Below the pieces are notes generated by a model, which saw nothing but the letters and a program-made list of their open reading frames with translations, ran no database searches and was not told where the DNA came from. From NCBI GenBank assembly GCA_003762715.1, contig RIBJ01000042.1, forward strand, positions 1 to 64,000: 64,000 nucleotides of DNA, read 5' to 3'. Source of the DNA: Muribaculaceae bacterium Isolate-104 (HZI). Lineage in GTDB: Bacteria; Bacteroidota; Bacteroidia; Bacteroidales; Muribaculaceae. Below are positions 18,433 to 26,674 of this stretch, one piece after another. The translations under genes and the position numbers were made by a program. Numbering within the stretch: the first letter of the stretch is position 1; every line of letters starts with the position of its first letter.

Positions 18433-18494
18433 CGCTCAAAGTTAATAAAAATAATGAGAGTCAGATGTCTCGGAAAATATGTTATTGGGCAGGT

Positions 18495-19787
18495 TTATGA
18501 CATTTTGTCCATTACTGTTTCCATTTTAGCCGCAATCTGAGCGTTGCAGAGGTTTCCGATGCTGCCTTCGTGGGTGTGGGAAACGCTGCGGGTGGGTACA
18601 TATTCTCCATTCTGCACCTGCATGCCTACAGTGCGGTATGCTTCTCTGAAGGGCATGCCGCCGAGGGCAAGGCGGTTTACATCCTCTACCGTGAAGAGGT
18701 AGTCGTATTTCGGGTCGTCAAGAATGTTTTCTTTTACTTTTATGTGTGACAGCATGAAGTCGCACATGTCCAGACAGCTCCGGAGCTCGCTGAATGCGGG
18801 GAAGATAATGTCTTTGAGCAGCTGAAGGTCGCGGTTGTAGCCTAGAGGCAGATTTGCCGTGAGCAGGGCTATTTCATTCGGTATCGACTGGAGGCGGTTG
18901 CATTTGCCGCGCATAATTTCAAACACGTCGGGGTTCTTTTTATGCGGCATTATGCTTGAGCCGGTGGTAAGTTCGTCCGGGAATGAAATGAAAGCGAAGT
19001 TCTGACACATCCACATGCACACATCCATTGCGAAACGCCCGAGGGTGGAGGCTACCGCGGCTATAGCCATGCCGGCTGCCCGTTCGGTCTTGCCACGGCT
19101 CATCTGTGCCGCCACTACGTTGTAGTGCATGGTTTCGAATCCGAGCAGTTCGGTTGTCATGGTACGGTTCAGTGGGAAAGATGAGCCATAACCGGCAGCT
19201 GAGCCGAGCGGGTTCTGGTTTGCAATGCTGTAGGCGGCTGCAATCATCTGCATGTCGTCTACAAGAGCTTCGGCGTAAGCCCCGAACCAGAGTCCGAAAG
19301 AAGAGGGCATGGCTATCTGAAGATGAGTGTAGCCTGGCATAAGAGCGTCTTTGTGCTTTTCGCTCAGGAGCTGAAGTCTGTCAAAAAGGTGTTTTATGCT
19401 TTGAGATGTTGTTTTCAGTTCGTCCCGAATGAATAGTTTGAGGTCAACGAGCACCTGGTCGTTTCGTGAGCGTCCGCTGTGGATTTTCTTGCCAGTGTCG
19501 CCAAGCCGCTGTGTAAGCATAAATTCCACCTGCGAATGTACATCCTCGATGCCCGGCTCTATGGTAAATTCTCCACGCTCTATGATTGCGGCAATGTCTT
19601 CAAGAGCCTCAAGCAGTGATTTGAGCTCGTCGCCTGAGAGCAGTCCGATGCTTTCAAGCATCCGTATGTGAGCCATAGACCCCATGACATCGTAGCGCGC
19701 GAGCTTCAAATCCAGTTCGCGGTCGTTTCCAACGGTAAATTCCTCTATCATTTTATCCGGTTCAAAGCCTTTGCTCCAAAGTTTCAT
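18495..19787 (-). CDS. argH: Argininosuccinate lyase
   Basis: Last step of arginine synthesis: argininosuccinate to arginine and fumarate. Shows the superfamily signature GSSIMPHKKNP (about 277-287) with the catalytic Ser loop, HSGRSRNDQV (about 104-113), and TAxL-type TANLPLGYNRDLQ. At 430 residues it is slightly shorter than the E. coli enzyme (457). The ATG overlaps the argE' stop by 4 nt; it is the last gene of the operon. Confidence 0.95.
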   Translation of the reverse strand: MKLWSKGFEPDKMIEEFTVGNDRELDLKLARYDVMGSMAHIRMLESIGLLSGDELKSLLEALEDIAAIIERGEFTIEPGIEDVHSQVEFMLTQRLGDTGKKIHSGRSRNDQVLVDLKLFIRDELKTTSQSIKHLFDRLQLLSEKHKDALMPGYTHLQIAMPSSFGLWFGAYAEALVDDMQMIAAAYSIANQNPLGSAAGYGSSFPLNRTMTTELLGFETMHYNVVAAQMSRGKTERAAGMAIAAVASTLGRFAMDVCMWMCQNFAFISFPDELTTGSSIMPHKKNPDVFEIMRGKCNRLQSIPNEIALLTANLPLGYNRDLQLLKDIIFPAFSELRSCLDMCDFMLSHIKVKENILDDPKYDYLFTVEDVNRLALGGMPFREAYRTVGMQVQNGEYVPTRSVSHTHEGSIGNLCNAQIAAKMETVMDKMS

Positions 19788-20842
19788 TTCAGGTTGTTTA
19801 ATATGTCTATGTAAGTTTTTAATCCGGTGTCGATTTCCGAAATTTCAATATATTCGTCTGCGGTGTGGCTTCTGGATGACTCTCCCGGACCTATTTTCAG
19901 CGAGGGAAATGAGTGCATCACAGCCATGTCGCTCATAGTAGACGAAACAAATGGTTTTAGTCCGAGGGCGGTGCATGCGCGAACCAGCTCGTGGTTGAGG
20001 TCGATAGCGTTTGCCCGCAGTCTGGTTGACCGTGGTACTGCTTCCGATTTTATTGCCGAACGTATGATTTCCACTGTTTCTTCGTTGGTATATGCGTCGG
20101 TAGTGCGCACGTCTACCACGAATTTGCATTCGTCAGGCACAACGTTGTGCTGCTTGCCCGCGTTTATAACGGTAGTAGTCACCGAGATAGGACCAAGGAG
20201 TGCCGATTGCCTTTCGAATTTTATGTTGCGCAGGGCATTGATGTCGTCTATGGCGGCGTAAAGCGCGTTGATGCCTTCGCCCCTTGCCGCGTGTCCCGAC
20301 ACGCCTGTCGCCGTGCAGTCGAGAACCACAAGCCCTCTTTCGCCGACAGCCGGCTGCATTGAAGTGGGTTCGCCGACTATTGCCATGTCAATTTTGATTC
20401 CGTTGGACTGTAGTTCGGGCAGCATGGCTCTCATGCCGTTCTCTCCAGTCACTTCCTCTTCGGCTGTCATTGCGAGAATGAGGTTGAAAGGCAATGGCGC
20501 GGAACGGAAGTGGCTGAACACATGGGCGAGTGATACCAGTGACGCGCCCGCGTCGTTGCTTCCGAGACCGTAAAGACGACCGTTCTCTATAGTGGGTGTG
20601 AAAGGCTCCCGGGTGTATCCGGCAGCAGGTTTCACGGTGTCGTGGTGGCTGTTGAGCAAAAGGGTTTTCCGCGCGGGGTCGTACCTGTCCGACACTGCCC
20701 AGACGTTGTTGTGGTGTCGGTGGGCGGTAATGCCCTTGCTGACAAGCCATTGTTCAAGGATGTCGGCGGTGCCGTTCTCCTGCCGTGATAGTGACGGAGT
20801 GACTATGAGCGAGGATAGTAGAGCTACTGCGGAGTCTGTCAT
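19784..20842 (-). CDS. argE': M20 deacylase (N-acyl-citrulline/ornithine deacylase, ArgE-like)
   Basis: A 352-residue zinc peptidase-family deacylase. The five metal ligands are present: NSHHDTV, LGSNDAGAS, AEEEVTGENG with the catalytic Glu, VGEPTSMQP, and the C-terminal SRSHTADEYIE. In an operon with a succinylornithine-type transcarbamylase the expected substrate is N-succinyl-L-citrulline, giving citrulline for ArgG; N-acetylcitrulline is the alternative. The specificity is inferred from the neighbour rather than from this protein. ATGA overlaps on both sides (argB upstream, argH downstream) show tight coupling. Confidence 0.88.
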   Translation of the reverse strand: MTDSAVALLSSLIVTPSLSRQENGTADILEQWLVSKGITAHRHHNNVWAVSDRYDPARKTLLLNSHHDTVKPAAGYTREPFTPTIENGRLYGLGSNDAGASLVSLAHVFSHFRSAPLPFNLILAMTAEEEVTGENGMRAMLPELQSNGIKIDMAIVGEPTSMQPAVGERGLVVLDCTATGVSGHAARGEGINALYAAIDDINALRNIKFERQSALLGPISVTTTVINAGKQHNVVPDECKFVVDVRTTDAYTNEETVEIIRSAIKSEAVPRSTRLRANAIDLNHELVRACTALGLKPFVSSTMSDMAVMHSFPSLKIGPGESSRSHTADEYIEISEIDTGLKTYIDILNNLK

Positions 20843-21609
20843 GTCTTTATTGTGGTGCCTCTGTTGCTCAGCAGGTTGTCGGAATGCTTTATGGTTACGG
20901 ATTCAACTCCGGCGGCTATCGCAGCAAAAGCGTTGTCGATTTTGGGAATCATGCCGCGGTTCACAGTGCCGTTGTCGCGGAGTTCAGAGTAGCTCTCGCG
21001 GCTGATGTCGGCAATAAGAGAGTCGGGGTTGTCTATGTCGCGGAGCACTCCGTCCTTTTCGAAGCAGTAAATCAGTTTTGCCGGAGACAGATAGCTCATG
21101 GCAACGGCAACGGATGAGGCCACAGAGTCGGCGTTACAGTTGAGCAGAGTGCCGTTGCCGTCATGGGTTATGGCGCAGAATACAGGCGTTATGCCGTTGT
21201 CAAGCAGGCTGTTTATAAACAGGTTGTTGATTTCTGTCGGGTTTATGTCGCCGACAAATCCGTAATCAATTGGAGATGCGGGTCTTTTTGTGGCTTTGAT
21301 TACACCGGCATCGGCACCTGAAAGTCCGATTGCATTGCATCCGGCAGCCTGAAGAGCGGCGACGATGCGTTTGTTGACGAGTCCGGCATAAACCATCGTC
21401 ACCACATCGAGGGTTTCGCGCGAGGTTACCCGGCGTCCCTCTATCATGGTGGTTTCTATGCCCAGTTTCTCGCTCAGACGGGTGGCTTCCTTGCCGCCTC
21501 CGTGAACAAGAATCTTTTTTTCCGGCATCTGGGCGAAATCTCTTACAAAGCGGCAGAGAGCGTCAGGGTTGTCAACGACATTGCCTCCGATTTTTATTAT
21601 AGAAATCAT
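20839..21609 (-). CDS. argB: N-acylglutamate kinase
   Basis: Phosphorylates the gamma-carboxylate of N-acyl-glutamate (acetyl in most bacteria; probably succinyl here). In 256 residues: the N-terminal KIGGNVVDN with the catalytic Lys, VHGGGKEATRLSEKLG, the sugar/acyl-binding Arg in MIEGRRVTSRETLDVV, and the C-terminal GTVNRGMIPKIDNAFAAI with the phosphate-binding Lys. Overlaps argF' upstream and argE' downstream by 4 nt each. Confidence 0.94.
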   Translation of the reverse strand: MISIIKIGGNVVDNPDALCRFVRDFAQMPEKKILVHGGGKEATRLSEKLGIETTMIEGRRVTSRETLDVVTMVYAGLVNKRIVAALQAAGCNAIGLSGADAGVIKATKRPASPIDYGFVGDINPTEINNLFINSLLDNGITPVFCAITHDGNGTLLNCNADSVASSVAVAMSYLSPAKLIYCFEKDGVLRDIDNPDSLIADISRESYSELRDNGTVNRGMIPKIDNAFAAIAAGVESVTIKHSDNLLSNRGTTIKT

Positions 21610-22562
21610 GCCAGCTCCTCCAACATTCTTTTTAGTACTGTCTGAGCCGAGATTTCTCTGTTGGCGGCTTCGGGTATCACTATGCTTTTGGGCGATTCTA
21701 TGACTTCGTCTGTAACAATCATATTGCGCCTTACCGGAAGGCAGTGCATGAAAAAGGCATCGTTTGTCAAAGCCATTTTTTCCGAATCGACTGTCCAGGA
21801 CCAGTCGGTGCTTAGAATTTTGCCGTAATTCGGGTCGTTGAAGGCGCTCCAGTTTTTGGCATATATGAAATCGGCTCCTTCAAACGCTTTTTTCTGGTCA
21901 TATTCGATAGTGGCTCCGGCGGTGAATTCGGGCGCGAGTTCGTAGCCGTGCGGATGTGTTATGACCACATCGTAGCCGGCAGCGACACTCCACTGGGCGA
22001 ACGAGTTGGGCACTGCCTGAGGCAGCGCCTTGGGGTGAGGGGCCCAGGTCAGCACTACTTTCGGGCGCTGAACGGATTTGTGTTCCTCAATCGTTATTAT
22101 GTCGGCAAATGCCTGCAGCGGATGTCCTGTAGCGGCTTCCATGCTGAATACCGGACGTCCGGAGTACTTTATGAACTGGTTGAGTACTTTTTCGTTGTAG
22201 TCATCGTTTTTGTCTGTAAGTCCGGCAAACGACCTCACGCCGATAATGTCGCAATAGCTTGCCATAACGGGGATTGCTTCGAGCAGGTGCTCGGCTTTGT
22301 CTCCGTCCATGATTACTCCGCGCTCTGTTTCGAGTTTCCAGGCTCCCTGGTTGACATCCAGTACAATCACATTCATGCCGAGGTTCATCGCGGCTTTCTG
22401 GGTGCTGAGACGTGTGCGCAGGCTTGAGTTGAAAAACAGCATAAGCAGGGTTTTGTCGTGACCCAGGTTCTTGAACGCGAATCGGTTGGTTTTTACTTCA
22501 AGAGCTTCCGCGACAGCTTTCTTTATATCGCCTATGTCGGCAACAGTTGTGAAATTTTTCAT
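21606..22562 (-). CDS. argF': N-succinyl-L-ornithine carbamoyltransferase (SOTCase type)
   Basis: Carbamoylates acylated ornithine to acylated citrulline. The 318-residue protein has the carbamoyl-phosphate loop FFNSSLRTRLST (about 43-54), VRSFAGL, HPLQAFAD and the C-terminal HCLPVRRNMIV. It is very close along its length to my recollection of the Bacteroides fragilis succinylornithine enzyme. The residue known to set specificity (Pro90 in B. fragilis, Glu92 in the Xanthomonas acetylornithine enzyme) is Ala90 here, in DKAEHL. The frame is open 18 codons upstream, but the ATG at 22562 overlaps the argD stop as ATGA and matches the family N-terminus. Annotation pipelines often miscall it ornithine carbamoyltransferase. 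Confidence 0.92.
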   Translation of the reverse strand: MKNFTTVADIGDIKKAVAEALEVKTNRFAFKNLGHDKTLLMLFFNSSLRTRLSTQKAAMNLGMNVIVLDVNQGAWKLETERGVIMDGDKAEHLLEAIPVMASYCDIIGVRSFAGLTDKNDDYNEKVLNQFIKYSGRPVFSMEAATGHPLQAFADIITIEEHKSVQRPKVVLTWAPHPKALPQAVPNSFAQWSVAAGYDVVITHPHGYELAPEFTAGATIEYDQKKAFEGADFIYAKNWSAFNDPNYGKILSTDWSWTVDSEKMALTNDAFFMHCLPVRRNMIVTDEVIESPKSIVIPEAANREISAQTVLKRMLEELA

Positions 22563-23680
22563 AAAGCGGCTTTGAATTCGTTGAGGAAATGGTCGGCAAG
22601 TTGTTTGTTCAGACACAGGGCAGGCAGCAGACGCACAGTGTGAGCACCTGCACCGCCGGTAAATATGTGGTGGTCGAAAAGCAGTTTTTTACGGAGTTCG
22701 GATGCGTTGCCTTCGATTTCAACACCAATCATGAGTCCGCGTCCGCGCACTTCTTTCAGGGCGGGTATTTTTTTGAGTTCGCCGATAAGGTAAGCACCGG
22801 TATCGGCGGCGTTTTCAATCAGTTTTTCCTCTGCCATGACATCGGCAACGGCAATGGCGGCGGCGCAGGCGAGGTGGTTGCCTCCGAAGGTTGTGCCGAG
22901 CATGCCTTTGACCGGCTTGAGTTCCGGCGAAATCAGCACTGCTCCGATAGGAAATCCGTTGCCTATGCCTTTCGCCATGGTTATTATGTCGGGGCTGATG
23001 CCGCTTGTCTGGTGGGCGAAGTAAGTGCCGGTGCGTCCTGTGCCGCTCTGTATTTCGTCAAGAATCAAGACAACTCCCTGGCTTTTGGTTATATTTCTGA
23101 GCTGGCGTAAAAAATCGTCGCCCGGTTCGTGGATTCCGGATACTCCCTGAATGCCTTCGATGATTACTGCGCAGAAATCGCCGGATGACAGCTTTTCCCT
23201 GACATCATCTATGTTGCCGAATTGTGCGAACTCGACGTTTGCCGTGCGGTTGAACGGCGACACAATGGCCGGGTTGTCGGTGGCGGCTACCGCGCCGCTT
23301 GTTCTGCCGTGAAACGCTTTAGAAAAGGCGAGTACTTTTTTCTTTCCGGTTGTAAAACTTGCAAGTTTTATTGCATTTTCGTTGGCTTCCGCTCCGGAAT
23401 TGCACAGAAACAGCTGGTAGTCGGGATAGCCTGTAAGAGTTCCGAGTTTTTCGGCAAGGGTTGTCTGTAGAGAATTTTCAACAGAGTTGGAGTAGAATCC
23501 GAGTTTGCTTACCTGGTCGGAGATGGCTTTGACGTAACGGGGGTGTGCGTGTCCTATGGAAATGACCGCGTGCCCTCCGTACAGGTCAAGATACTCGGTG
23601 CCGTCGGCTGTGTAGACAAATGAACCTTTGCCGGCAACCGGCTCTATGTTGTATAATGAATAAACGTCAAAAAGAGTCAT
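22559..23680 (-). CDS. argD: N-acylornithine aminotransferase
   Basis: PLP-dependent transamination of N-acyl-glutamate semialdehyde to N-acyl-ornithine. Seen in 373 residues: FLCNSGAEANENAIKLA, AFHGRTSGAVAATD, the PLP Asp in LILDEIQSGTGRTG, the PLP Lys in MAKGIGNGFPIGA (about 236) and TTFGGNHLACAAA. In Bacteroidota this would act on the succinylated substrate. It sits 11 nt after argC and overlaps argF' by 4 nt. Confidence 0.94.
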   Translation of the reverse strand: MTLFDVYSLYNIEPVAGKGSFVYTADGTEYLDLYGGHAVISIGHAHPRYVKAISDQVSKLGFYSNSVENSLQTTLAEKLGTLTGYPDYQLFLCNSGAEANENAIKLASFTTGKKKVLAFSKAFHGRTSGAVAATDNPAIVSPFNRTANVEFAQFGNIDDVREKLSSGDFCAVIIEGIQGVSGIHEPGDDFLRQLRNITKSQGVVLILDEIQSGTGRTGTYFAHQTSGISPDIITMAKGIGNGFPIGAVLISPELKPVKGMLGTTFGGNHLACAAAIAVADVMAEEKLIENAADTGAYLIGELKKIPALKEVRGRGLMIGVEIEGNASELRKKLLFDHHIFTGGAGAHTVRLLPALCLNKQLADHFLNEFKAAL

Positions 23681-23691
23681 AGCTGAGAGTG

Positions 23692-24651
23692 TTAGAATGC
23701 GGATGGCTTGAGGTTGAGTCCGGCGCGTTCGTCAAATCCGCACATAATGTTCATGTTCTGTACTGCTTGTCCGCTTGCGCCTTTGAGGAGGTTGTCAATC
23801 GCCGTTGTGACGAGCAGGTAGTCGCCATGCTTTTCCATCCCTATAATTGCTTTGTTTGTGTTGACAGCCTGTTTGAGATCCACATCTCCGGGGGCTATGT
23901 GGGTAAACGGCTCTCCGGCATAAAAGCGGGTGTAGGTATCGCGGGCTTCCTCTATTGAAAGGTCGCTCTTGAGCCAGGATGCAGCAAAGATGCCCCTTGC
24001 GAAGTTGCCGCGCATAGGCACAAAGTTTATACTGCAGCTGAATTGCGGCTGAAGCAGAGTCAGTGTACGGTTAATTTCAGCCAGATGCTGGTGAGTGAAC
24101 GCCTTGTAGACCGACATGTTGTCGCTGCGCCAGCTGAAATGGGTGGTTGCTCCAGGTTTTACTCCGGCACCGGTAGAGCCGGTTATGCCTGTTATCTGTA
24201 TGTCTGACACCAGTTTGCCGGCTGCGGCAAGCGGCAGCAGCGACAGCTGCAGTGCGGTGGCGAAGCAACCGGGGTTTGCAACAAGCCTTGAGGATGCGAT
24301 TCTGTGGCGGTTTACTTCCGGCAGTCCGTAGACGTACCCGTTGCTCTCATCGCGGAAATCCTGGGCGAGGTCAATAACCTTCAGGTTGGCCGGCAATGGA
24401 TTTTCTTTCCAGAAAGCGGTGCTTTTTCCATGTCCTGAGCACAGAAACAGTATGTCAACAGAGTCAAGCGGGTGGTCGGCACTGAATTTCAGGTCGGTTT
24501 CTCCTATAAGTCCGCCGTGCACGTCTGTAACCGGATTGCCGGCATTACTTGACGAATGAATAAATCCGATTTCTATTTCCGGATGGTTCAGCAGCAGTCT
24601 TATGAGTTCTCCGGCGGTGTATCCTGCTCCTCCGATTATTCCGGCTTTCAT
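23692..24651 (-). CDS. argC: N-acyl-gamma-glutamyl-phosphate reductase
   Basis: NADPH-dependent reduction of N-acylglutamyl phosphate to the semialdehyde. The N-terminus GIIGGAGYTAGELIRLL is the dinucleotide fold of ArgC, the catalytic Cys lies in NPGCFATALQL (about 127), and STGAGVKPG follows. Length 319 is usual for the short ArgC type. It overlaps argG by 4 nt. Confidence 0.94.
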   Translation of the reverse strand: MKAGIIGGAGYTAGELIRLLLNHPEIEIGFIHSSSNAGNPVTDVHGGLIGETDLKFSADHPLDSVDILFLCSGHGKSTAFWKENPLPANLKVIDLAQDFRDESNGYVYGLPEVNRHRIASSRLVANPGCFATALQLSLLPLAAAGKLVSDIQITGITGSTGAGVKPGATTHFSWRSDNMSVYKAFTHQHLAEINRTLTLLQPQFSCSINFVPMRGNFARGIFAASWLKSDLSIEEARDTYTRFYAGEPFTHIAPGDVDLKQAVNTNKAIIGMEKHGDYLLVTTAIDNLLKGASGQAVQNMNIMCGFDERAGLNLKPSAF

Positions 24652-25859
24652 TCTGCTTTGCCGTTACGTTTCTGTACGTTGTGGTATATCTTCATCTGAT
24701 TGCCGAGAATCTTGGTGAAGCCTTTCACATCGTCTGCGCTCCATGCTTTGTTCACTTCGCCGTATTCACCGAAGTCTGTTTTCATGAGGTCAAACGAGGT
24801 GTCTACACCGACAAGGGTGTATGAGTACGGGCGGAGAAGTATCTCCACTGTGCCTGACACATTGCGCTGTGATGTCTCGAGCATGGCTTCCATGTCGCGC
24901 ATAACCGGTTCCAGGTACTGTGCTTCATGAAGGAACATGCCGTACCATGTGCCGATCTGGTCTTTCCAGTACTGCTGCCATTTTGTAAGAGTATGCTTTT
25001 CGAGCATCTTGTGAGCGGCGATTATAAGGATAGGTCCTGCAGCCTCGAAGCCTACACGACCCTTGATGCCTATTATTGTGTCGCCTATGTGCATGTCGCG
25101 ACCTATGCCGAATTCGGCGCCGGCTTTTTCCACGGCACGGATTGCCGCTATGCGGTCGGTGTATTCCTTGCCGTTTACGGCGGTGAGTTCACCTTCGGTA
25201 AAGGTTAGCTTGAGAGTTTCGGTGTCTGTTCTTGTTATCTGGCTGGGATAAGCGTTTTCCGGGAGTGTCTGTTCGGACTTGAGTGTTTCTTTGCCGCCGA
25301 TGCTTGTGCCCCAGAGACCTTTGTTGATGGAGTATTCCATTTTTTTGAAATCTGCCTCGTAGCCGTGATTTTTGAGATAGTCTATCTCGTACTCTCTGGT
25401 TAGAGTCATGTCGCGGGTGGGTGTTATGATTTCGATTTCGGGAGCGAGAATCTGGAATGTAAGGTCGAAACGTACCTGGTCGTTTCCGGCGCCGGTAGAG
25501 CCGTGAGCCACAGCGTCAACGCCGATTTTCTTGGCATATTCTATAATGGCGATTGCCTGGAAAATTCGCTCGGAGGAAACGCTGATAGGGTATGTGCCGT
25601 TGCGCAGCACATTTCCGGCAATCATGTAGCGGATGCTCTTGGAGTAGTAGTCGCCGGTAACGTCAAGAGTGGCGTGGCTTGCCGCTCCGAGGCGCTTTGC
25701 CTTGTCGGCTATTATTTCGAGTTCTTCGTCAGAAAAACCTCCGGTATTTGCTATTGCGGTGTGGACTTCGTAGCCGAGGTCCTCGCTAAGATATTTTACG
25801 GCAAATGATGTGTCAAGACCTCCGCTGAACGCAAGAAGCACTTTCTTTTTGTTTTCCAT
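24648..25859 (-). CDS. argG: Argininosuccinate synthase
   Basis: ATP-dependent joining of citrulline and aspartate. The pyrophosphatase-type P-loop LLAFSGGLDTSFAVKYL opens the 403-residue protein; GSTGAGNDQVRFD and the C-terminal SYTLVGVDTSFDLMKTDFGEYGE fit the family, although the exact sequence is of the divergent Bacteroidota type. It is unusual for argG to come near the start of the operon, before argC, argD and argB. It follows the GNAT gene by 14 nt. Confidence 0.93.
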   Translation of the reverse strand: MENKKKVLLAFSGGLDTSFAVKYLSEDLGYEVHTAIANTGGFSDEELEIIADKAKRLGAASHATLDVTGDYYSKSIRYMIAGNVLRNGTYPISVSSERIFQAIAIIEYAKKIGVDAVAHGSTGAGNDQVRFDLTFQILAPEIEIITPTRDMTLTREYEIDYLKNHGYEADFKKMEYSINKGLWGTSIGGKETLKSEQTLPENAYPSQITRTDTETLKLTFTEGELTAVNGKEYTDRIAAIRAVEKAGAEFGIGRDMHIGDTIIGIKGRVGFEAAGPILIIAAHKMLEKHTLTKWQQYWKDQIGTWYGMFLHEAQYLEPVMRDMEAMLETSQRNVSGTVEILLRPYSYTLVGVDTSFDLMKTDFGEYGEVNKAWSADDVKGFTKILGNQMKIYHNVQKRNGKAE

Positions 25860-25873
25860 ATCAGTAATGTTAT

Positions 25874-26494
25874 TTATTTTTTCAAATGAAGGAGTTTGCT
25901 GATTTTGCTTTTAATCAGCATTTTGTAAGGAGTGGCTGTGGATGGGTTGGCAACCGGTGCGGCGGGGTCGTACAACATTCCTGTGCAAAGGCACATGCGC
26001 CGGTTGTTGCGCTGGAGTATGTCAAAGTTCACACATCCCTGGCAGCCTTGCCAGAATTCTTCGTCGTCGGTGAGTTCGGAGAATGTCACGGGTCTGTAGC
26101 CCATGCGGCTGTTCAGCTTCATGACGGGCAGCGATGTGGTGATGCTGAAAATTTTGGCAAAAGGAAATCTGAGACGTGCGAGTTCAAATGTCTTTTCCTT
26201 GATGCGTCCCGCCAGCCCGAGATGGCGGTAGTCGGGGTCGACTATGAGTCCGGATGTGGCAACAAAATCACCGTGTCCCCAGCATTCTATGTAGCTGAAG
26301 CCTATGAGCTTGTCGCCGTCAAGGGCTACTACTGCCTTGCCTCCGGTTATTTTTGCAGAAATATAATCGGGCGAACGGCGTGCTATACCTGTGCCGCGCT
26401 GAAGGGCAGATTCGTAGATCAGTGTGCAGATGCGCTCGGAGTGGACTGTGTGTTCAGGCTCGGCAAACGCAACTTTAATATTATCCGCGTTCAT
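25874..26494 (-). CDS. GNAT acyltransferase, first gene of the arginine operon
   Basis: A 206-residue GCN5-type N-acyltransferase: VALDGDKLIGFSYIECW, the acyl-CoA loop region LIVDPDYRHLGLAGRIKE (about 85-105), then FSITTSLPVMKLNSRMGYRPVTF. Its place at the head of the operon makes it the best candidate for the first step, acylation of glutamate; with a succinylornithine-type enzyme downstream, succinyl-CoA would be the donor. That is inference; the sequence shows only the fold. The C-terminus contains MCLCTGMLYDP and a basic tail. No ArgA/ArgJ homologue is otherwise visible. Confidence 0.82.
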   Translation of the reverse strand: MNADNIKVAFAEPEHTVHSERICTLIYESALQRGTGIARRSPDYISAKITGGKAVVALDGDKLIGFSYIECWGHGDFVATSGLIVDPDYRHLGLAGRIKEKTFELARLRFPFAKIFSITTSLPVMKLNSRMGYRPVTFSELTDDEEFWQGCQGCVNFDILQRNNRRMCLCTGMLYDPAAPVANPSTATPYKMLIKSKISKLLHLKK

Positions 26495-26555
26495 TTTGAA
26501 GGTTTGTTTTTATTATTATAGTTGTGCAGATAAGAATCCGAATTAAATACGGCGG

Positions 26556-26588
26556 CAAAGTTACATAAAAAACTGGATATTCATACAA
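26556..26588 (-). promoter_or_regulatory. Promoter of the arginine operon
   Basis: Minus strand: TTG (26588-26586), 22-nt spacer, TAACTTTG (26563-26556), an exact TAnnTTTG. It gives a leader of about 55 nt. I see no clear ArgR box in the leader. Confidence 0.65.
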
Positions 26589-26593
26589 AAATA

Positions 26594-26656
26594 AAGAAAA
26601 AAACAGAACACCTCCCTGAAAAAACGGATTTTACCGGTTTGTCTTGCAGGGAGGTG
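26594..26656 (-). terminator. Terminator after fucO
   Basis: Minus strand CACCTCCCTG (26656-26647) pairs with CAGGGAGGTG (26618-26609); the loop holds a smaller CGG-AAAATC-CG hairpin. After the stem comes a TTCTG spacer and seven T. Confidence 0.75.
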
Positions 26657-26674
26657 CTGTGTTTAAATAATGTG

